Source of the DNA: Rhodopseudomonas faecalis
GTDB taxonomy: Bacteria; Pseudomonadota; Alphaproteobacteria; Rhizobiales; Xanthobacteraceae
Direction of reading: 5' to 3'
NCBI RefSeq assembly: GCF_003217325.1
Contig: NZ_QJTI01000014.1
Span: forward strand, 28,658 to 92,657
DNA: 64,000 bases
The number at the start of each line of letters is the position of its first letter. Positions within the stretch are counted from its first letter, which is position 1. Under the pieces are notes generated by a model. The model was not told where the DNA came from, made no database searches, and worked only from the letters and a program-made list of their open reading frames with translations. This document shows, in pieces, positions 60,341-64,000 of the stretch. A program made the translations under genes and the position numbers.

Positions 60341-62593
60341 GTGAGCGGACATCAACAATCAGCAGCGGCGCGCGCCGGGGCAGCGTCGCCGCCGCGCCGC
60401 GGCATTGGCGCCATTGTCCGGGGTGGCTTCAGTTTCTGTTTCGGCTTTGCCGCGGCCTATGCGCTGCTGCGCATCGAACCGCTGCTGGCGGGCGAGCAGG
60501 CCGAAGCTCTGGCGATCGGCGCCGGTTTGCTCGGCGGCTGGTGCTCGACCGTGATCGTGGTGCTGACCGGCGAAGTGTCGCGGCTGCGCCGCTCCGATGC
60601 CGAACTCAGCGCCCGCAACGAAGCGCTCGCCGATCGCAATTGGGAGCTGGAAGAAGCCGCGCACCGCGCCAGCACCGTTCTCGATTCCCAAGGCGATCTG
60701 ATCGTGCTGCGCGACAGCGAGCAGCGCATCCGGCTCGCTAATGATGCGTTTTGCGCCATGGCCGGCAAGCCGCGCGAAGCGCTGATCGGCCATCGCTTTG
60801 CCTTCAACGTGCTCGATCACGGCGCCGATTTTATCGAAGCCGACGGCACCCGCGTCTATGATCAGAAGATCGCCACCCAAAACGGCGCGCGCTGGATTTC
60901 CTGGCGTGAGGGCTGGGTGCGCTCCGATGCCGGCGAACCGGCCGAGCTGCAATGCGTCGGCCGCGACGTCACTGATCGGATCAACACCGAACGGGCGCTC
61001 GCCGAAGCGCGCGATCTCGCCTGCGCTGCTAACCGCGCCAAATCGCGCTTCCTGGCGATGGCCTCGCACGAAATCCGCACGCCGCTCAACGGCATCATCG
61101 GCATGAGCGGGCTGCTGCTCGACACCGGCCTGACCGCCGAGCAGACCACTTACGTCAAGGCGATCAAGACCTCGGGCGATGCTTTGTCGTCGCTGATCGA
61201 GGAGCTGCTCGATTACTCCAAGATCGAAGCCGGCAAGATCGACCTTGATCTGCGGCCGTTCGCGCTGACCGCGCTGATCGAAGACATCGCCGAATTGCTG
61301 GCGCCGCGCGCCCAGGCGCGCGAGCTGGAAATCGCCACCTATGTCGATGAGCGGCTGCCGGCCCAGGTGGTGGGCGATGCCGCGCGGCTGCGTCAGGTGC
61401 TGCTCAATCTCGCCGGCAACGCCATCAAATTCACCGAGACCGGCGGCGTCGCGCTGATCGTCGAACCGGGCTTGATGCCCGACGAAGTGCGCTTTCTGGT
61501 GCGCGATACCGGCATCGGCATCGCGCCGGAAGCGCAGGCCCGCATCTTCAATGACTTTGAACAGGCCGACGCCCAGACCGCGCGCAACTATGGCGGCACC
61601 GGGCTCGGGCTCAGCATCAGCGATCGGATCGTCAAACGCATGGGCGGCCGCATCGAGCTGCAAAGCCAGCCCGGCGACGGCGCGACCTTTGAAGTCACCA
61701 TCGAACTCCCCGCAGCCGAAGGCGATGCCGCGACCGCCCCGCCGTTCACCGCGCCCGAACTCGACAATCAGGCGGTGATGCTGGTCGGCCGCAACACCAT
61801 TGAAGCGTCGCTGATCGCGCGCCGCCTCGAGCGCTGGGGCGCGCACACTTGTACGGTGGTTGATCCCGACGTCGCGGCGGCGCTGCTGCCGGAACGGCCC
61901 TGGCATGCGCTGCTGATCGATCGCGCCATTGGTGCTGCTGAAGTTGCGGCGCTGGCGGCTGCCGCGCGCCACCACGCCACCCATCGCATCGTGATGCTGA
62001 CGCCGACCGAACGCCATGAACTGCAAACCATGGACGCCGCGCTGACCGGCTATCTGGTCAAGCCGCTGCGCGCTGCCTCGCTTGCTGCCCGGCTGGCGCT
62101 GCCGACCGCCGACGCGCCCGGTATTGCCAGCGACGACGGCGACGACAGCGCGGATTCCGAACGCAGCGTTGCCGTGCCGGCGCCAAGCGGGCTGTCGATC
62201 CTGGTCGCCGAAGATAACGAGATCAACGCGCTCTTGATGCGCTCGCTGCTGACCCGCCTCGGCCATCGCGTGCTGATCAGCACCGATGGCGAACAGGCGT
62301 TCGATGCCTGGATTGCCGCGGTCTCGGCCGGTACGCCCTATGACGTGATCCTGATGGATCTGCAGATGCCGCGGCTCGACGGCATCGAAGCCAGCAAACG
62401 GATCCGCGCTGGCGAGATCTCGCGCGGCGCGGCCCGTACCCCGATCTTCGCGCTCACCGCCAATACGCTTGGCGACGAACGCACCGCTTGCGACGAAGCG
62501 GGCATGGACGGCTTTTTGATCAAGCCGCTCGATCGCGACAAGCTCGACGAAGCGCTCGCCAGCATCGTCGCCGGCCGCTGCCTGGCGGCGTAA
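60341..62593 (+). CDS. Hybrid sensor histidine kinase / response regulator
   Basis: This 750-residue protein has two N-terminal membrane helices (about 27-44 and 54-76), a coiled linker and a PAS domain (about 108-215). A DHp helix with phospho-acceptor His243 (MASHEIRTPLNGIIG) and an ATP-binding HATPase domain with N, G1 and G2 boxes (LLNLAGNAIKFT, DTGIGIAP, GGTGLGLSIS) follow. A receiver-like domain near 478-585 lacks the acidic pocket, and the C-terminal receiver has phospho-Asp673 in DVILMDLQMP. It starts with GTG at 60341. The signal and output are unknown. Confidence 0.93.
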   Translation: MSGHQQSAAARAGAASPPRRGIGAIVRGGFSFCFGFAAAYALLRIEPLLAGEQAEALAIGAGLLGGWCSTVIVVLTGEVSRLRRSDAELSARNEALADRNWELEEAAHRASTVLDSQGDLIVLRDSEQRIRLANDAFCAMAGKPREALIGHRFAFNVLDHGADFIEADGTRVYDQKIATQNGARWISWREGWVRSDAGEPAELQCVGRDVTDRINTERALAEARDLACAANRAKSRFLAMASHEIRTPLNGIIGMSGLLLDTGLTAEQTTYVKAIKTSGDALSSLIEELLDYSKIEAGKIDLDLRPFALTALIEDIAELLAPRAQARELEIATYVDERLPAQVVGDAARLRQVLLNLAGNAIKFTETGGVALIVEPGLMPDEVRFLVRDTGIGIAPEAQARIFNDFEQADAQTARNYGGTGLGLSISDRIVKRMGGRIELQSQPGDGATFEVTIELPAAEGDAATAPPFTAPELDNQAVMLVGRNTIEASLIARRLERWGAHTCTVVDPDVAAALLPERPWHALLIDRAIGAAEVAALAAAARHHATHRIVMLTPTERHELQTMDAALTGYLVKPLRAASLAARLALPTADAPGIASDDGDDSADSERSVAVPAPSGLSILVAEDNEINALLMRSLLTRLGHRVLISTDGEQAFDAWIAAVSAGTPYDVILMDLQMPRLDGIEASKRIRAGEISRGAARTPIFALTANTLGDERTACDEAGMDGFLIKPLDRDKLDEALASIVAGRCLAA

Positions 62594-62740
62594 CCCACAG
62601 CACAGCAGCGGCACTGTCACGCCGCTGCGGCGCCACCGTCACATCGCGGCAATCTGCCGGTCATACGCCTGTAGGATCGGCGTGATTGTTGACATCTAAA
62701 GACCGCACACGATTCGTTCATTGGCGGTCGCGAGGATGTC

Positions 62741-63694
62741 ATGCAGCGCAATCCCACGGAACGCTCGTCGCCGCGCCTGATGCAATTGCTGAAGCCGGAA
62801 GCCGCCGGCGCGATCGCCGCGACGGCGATCACCTGGCTGAAAGCGCCGCCTTATCTGCCGCATGGCCGCAAGTCAGCGCCGCGCCCGCTGTCATTGCCAT
62901 CGGCCTCGCTCGGCAAAATGGGCAATCTCGAAGCGCGGCTCGCCACCGAGAAGCGCGACGTGCGCCACGCCCAAAAGCTGCGCTACAAAGTATTTTACAA
63001 AGACGGCGGCGCGATTGCCGATGCCGCGACTTTGCTGGCACGGCGCGACAAGGACGCGTTCGACAAGATTTGCGACCACGTGCTGGTGGTCGATCATGCC
63101 GGCAAGCCGACCATGAGCGGCAAGCCGCCGGTGGTTGGCACCTATCGGCTGCTGCCGCAGGCCATCGCCGATCGCCATGGCGGCTTCTATACCGAAAGCG
63201 AATTCGAGATTGCCAGCCTGATCGCGCGCCATCCGGAGTCGCGTTTTCTTGAGCTTGGCCGCTCCTGCGTGCTGCCGCGCTACCGCAACAAGCGCACCGT
63301 CGAACTACTGTGGCAGGGCATCTGGAACTATGTCCGTCAGCAGCAGGTCGATGTGATGTTCGGTTGCGCCAGCTTTGAAGGCACCGACCCGGACAAGCTG
63401 GCGCTGCCGCTATCGTTCCTGCATCACTACGCCGCCGCGACGCCGGAGTGGAACGCGCGCGCGCAAGCATCGCGCTATGTCGAGATGAACCGGATGCCGA
63501 AAGAGGCGATCACGCCCAAGGCGGCGATGCAGCAACTGCCGCCGCTGATCAAGGGCTATCTGCGGCTCGGCGCCATGATCGGCGAGGGCGCGGTGATCGA
63601 CTATCAGTTCGGCACCACCGACGTGCTGATCGTGCTGCCGGTCGCGGCGATCAAGGGACGCTATATCGAACACTTCTCTGCCGAGGCGGCGTAG
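62741..63694 (+). CDS. olsB: OlsB-like ornithine-acyl-ACP N-acyltransferase (GNAT)
   Basis: This 317-residue protein is of the OlsB type, which joins a 3-hydroxyacyl group to ornithine as the first step of ornithine-lipid synthesis. It has RLATEKRDVRHAQKLRYKVF, LELGRSCVLPRYRNKRTVEL and DVMFGCASFEGTDPDKLALP, as in hemolysin-like GNAT proteins. The partner acyltransferase olsA is not in this window. Length is slightly long at the N-terminus, which is basic. It follows the histidine kinase after 147 bp, so a link between the two is only possible. Confidence 0.88.
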   Translation: MQRNPTERSSPRLMQLLKPEAAGAIAATAITWLKAPPYLPHGRKSAPRPLSLPSASLGKMGNLEARLATEKRDVRHAQKLRYKVFYKDGGAIADAATLLARRDKDAFDKICDHVLVVDHAGKPTMSGKPPVVGTYRLLPQAIADRHGGFYTESEFEIASLIARHPESRFLELGRSCVLPRYRNKRTVELLWQGIWNYVRQQQVDVMFGCASFEGTDPDKLALPLSFLHHYAAATPEWNARAQASRYVEMNRMPKEAITPKAAMQQLPPLIKGYLRLGAMIGEGAVIDYQFGTTDVLIVLPVAAIKGRYIEHFSAEAA

Positions 63695-64000
63695 CCTCGT
63701 ATGCCAGCGGCTCCTGCCATTGACTCGTCATGCCCGCGCTTGTCGCGGGCATCCACGTCTTGAAAGAGCGCTGCAAGAGCAAAGACGTGGATGGCCGGGA
63801 CGGAGCCCGGCCATGACATGCGGATAGGTTGGTATCAATCGCCGTTGGTATTACTAAGCGGCCTCGCAGCGACAACCGCGGCGCGCGCCCTCGCCCCGCT
63901 CTTGCGCACGGCTGTCCGGGGAATGATTCAACGTGTCGCAGCGCATGCCCGGCCAAACCAGCGCGAAGCGGGTACTTTCTGGTTGTCGAGACTCAGAAAG
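63695..64000. repeat. Final 306-bp gap: repeat copy 7 and unannotated edge
   Basis: The gap has the reverse-order palindromic repeat (63725-63818) followed by GGTTGGTATCAATCGCCGTT, the same tail as at 48059. The rest to the window edge shows no gene that I can support. Confidence 0.75.
63725..63818. repeat. ~90-bp palindromic intergenic repeat, copy 7 (reverse order)
   Basis: CGTCATGCCCGCGCTTGTCG to GACGGAGCCCGGCCATGACA, in the same orientation as the copy at 47960. AAAGACGTGGATGGCCGGG is shared. Confidence 0.88.

Overview
The window is a GC-rich alphaproteobacterial chromosome segment. It most probably comes from a purple non-sulfur member of the Nitrobacteraceae (Bradyrhizobiaceae) close to Rhodopseudomonas palustris. 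The evidence is a light-harvesting 2 gene pair (pucBA) under two TGT-N12-ACA (PpsR/CrtJ-type) sites, a LuxR/LuxI pair with RpaI/BjaI-like features next to gshB, the alphaproteobacterial TCA order mdh-sucC-sucD, and many short palindromic repeats of the kind common in this family. I saw no rRNA or tRNA gene, CRISPR array, transposase or prophage. Most of the window is core genome on both strands.

Layout. 1-5.1 kb (minus): sucD (edge), sucC, mdh, zapE, thpR and a TesA-like esterase. 5.0-8.7 kb (plus): a divergent YbbA/YbbP-type ABC exporter. 9-12.3 kb: Bax-inhibitor-like membrane protein, GNAT acetyltransferase, DUF2794 and an exported DUF1223 protein. 12.4-18.5 kb: acnA, then the divergent cytochrome c maturation operon ccmABCDG. 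18.6-24.2 kb: exported helix-hairpin-helix protein, then dapF-mtaB and ftsY-yciB on minus, with an RluA-type pseudouridine synthase between them on plus. 24.4-26 kb: exported GyrI-like and SIMPL proteins. 26.2-26.9 kb: pucBA. 27.1-31 kb: ffh, rpsP, rimM, trmD, rplS. 31.4-35.1 kb: leuC and leuD, separated by two small exported proteins and a small zinc metallopeptidase. 35.5-39.0 kb: chemoreceptor, CoA-ester lyase, beta-carbonic anhydrase. 39.2-46.3 kb (minus): gpmA, dapB, DUF1330, pyrF, FMN reductase, phospholipid methyltransferase, dnaJ, dnaK. 46.9-50 kb: an exported unknown, then grpE and hrcA on minus. 50.1-56.6 kb: rph, rdgB, hemW, an LppC/LpoA-type lipoprotein (minus), rsmI, yraN, gshB. 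56.8-58.5 kb: quorum-sensing luxR-luxI plus a translationally coupled small ORF. 58.6-63.7 kb: comM-like ATPase, hybrid histidine kinase, olsB-like acyltransferase.

How the genes fit together. TCA and heme/cytochrome c functions (sucCD, mdh, acnA, ccmABCDG, hemW) support respiration and photosynthesis. ffh, ftsY, rpsP, rimM, trmD, rplS, rph, rsmI, mtaB and the pseudouridine synthase serve translation and protein export. dnaK, dnaJ, grpE and hrcA form the heat-shock set, with a clear sigma-32-type promoter before dnaK. PmtA and OlsB shape membrane lipids.

The most interesting parts are: (1) pucBA and its two promoter-overlapping PpsR-type sites, sitting alone between housekeeping genes; (2) the luxR-luxI locus with a 16-bp perfect palindrome as lux box right after the luxR stop, and an uncharacterised small ORF overlapping the luxI stop; (3) a palindromic repeat inserted in frame inside the RluA-type gene, with related elements between ccmA and ccmB and after the GNAT gene; (4) a family of ~90-bp palindromic repeats in many intergenic gaps.
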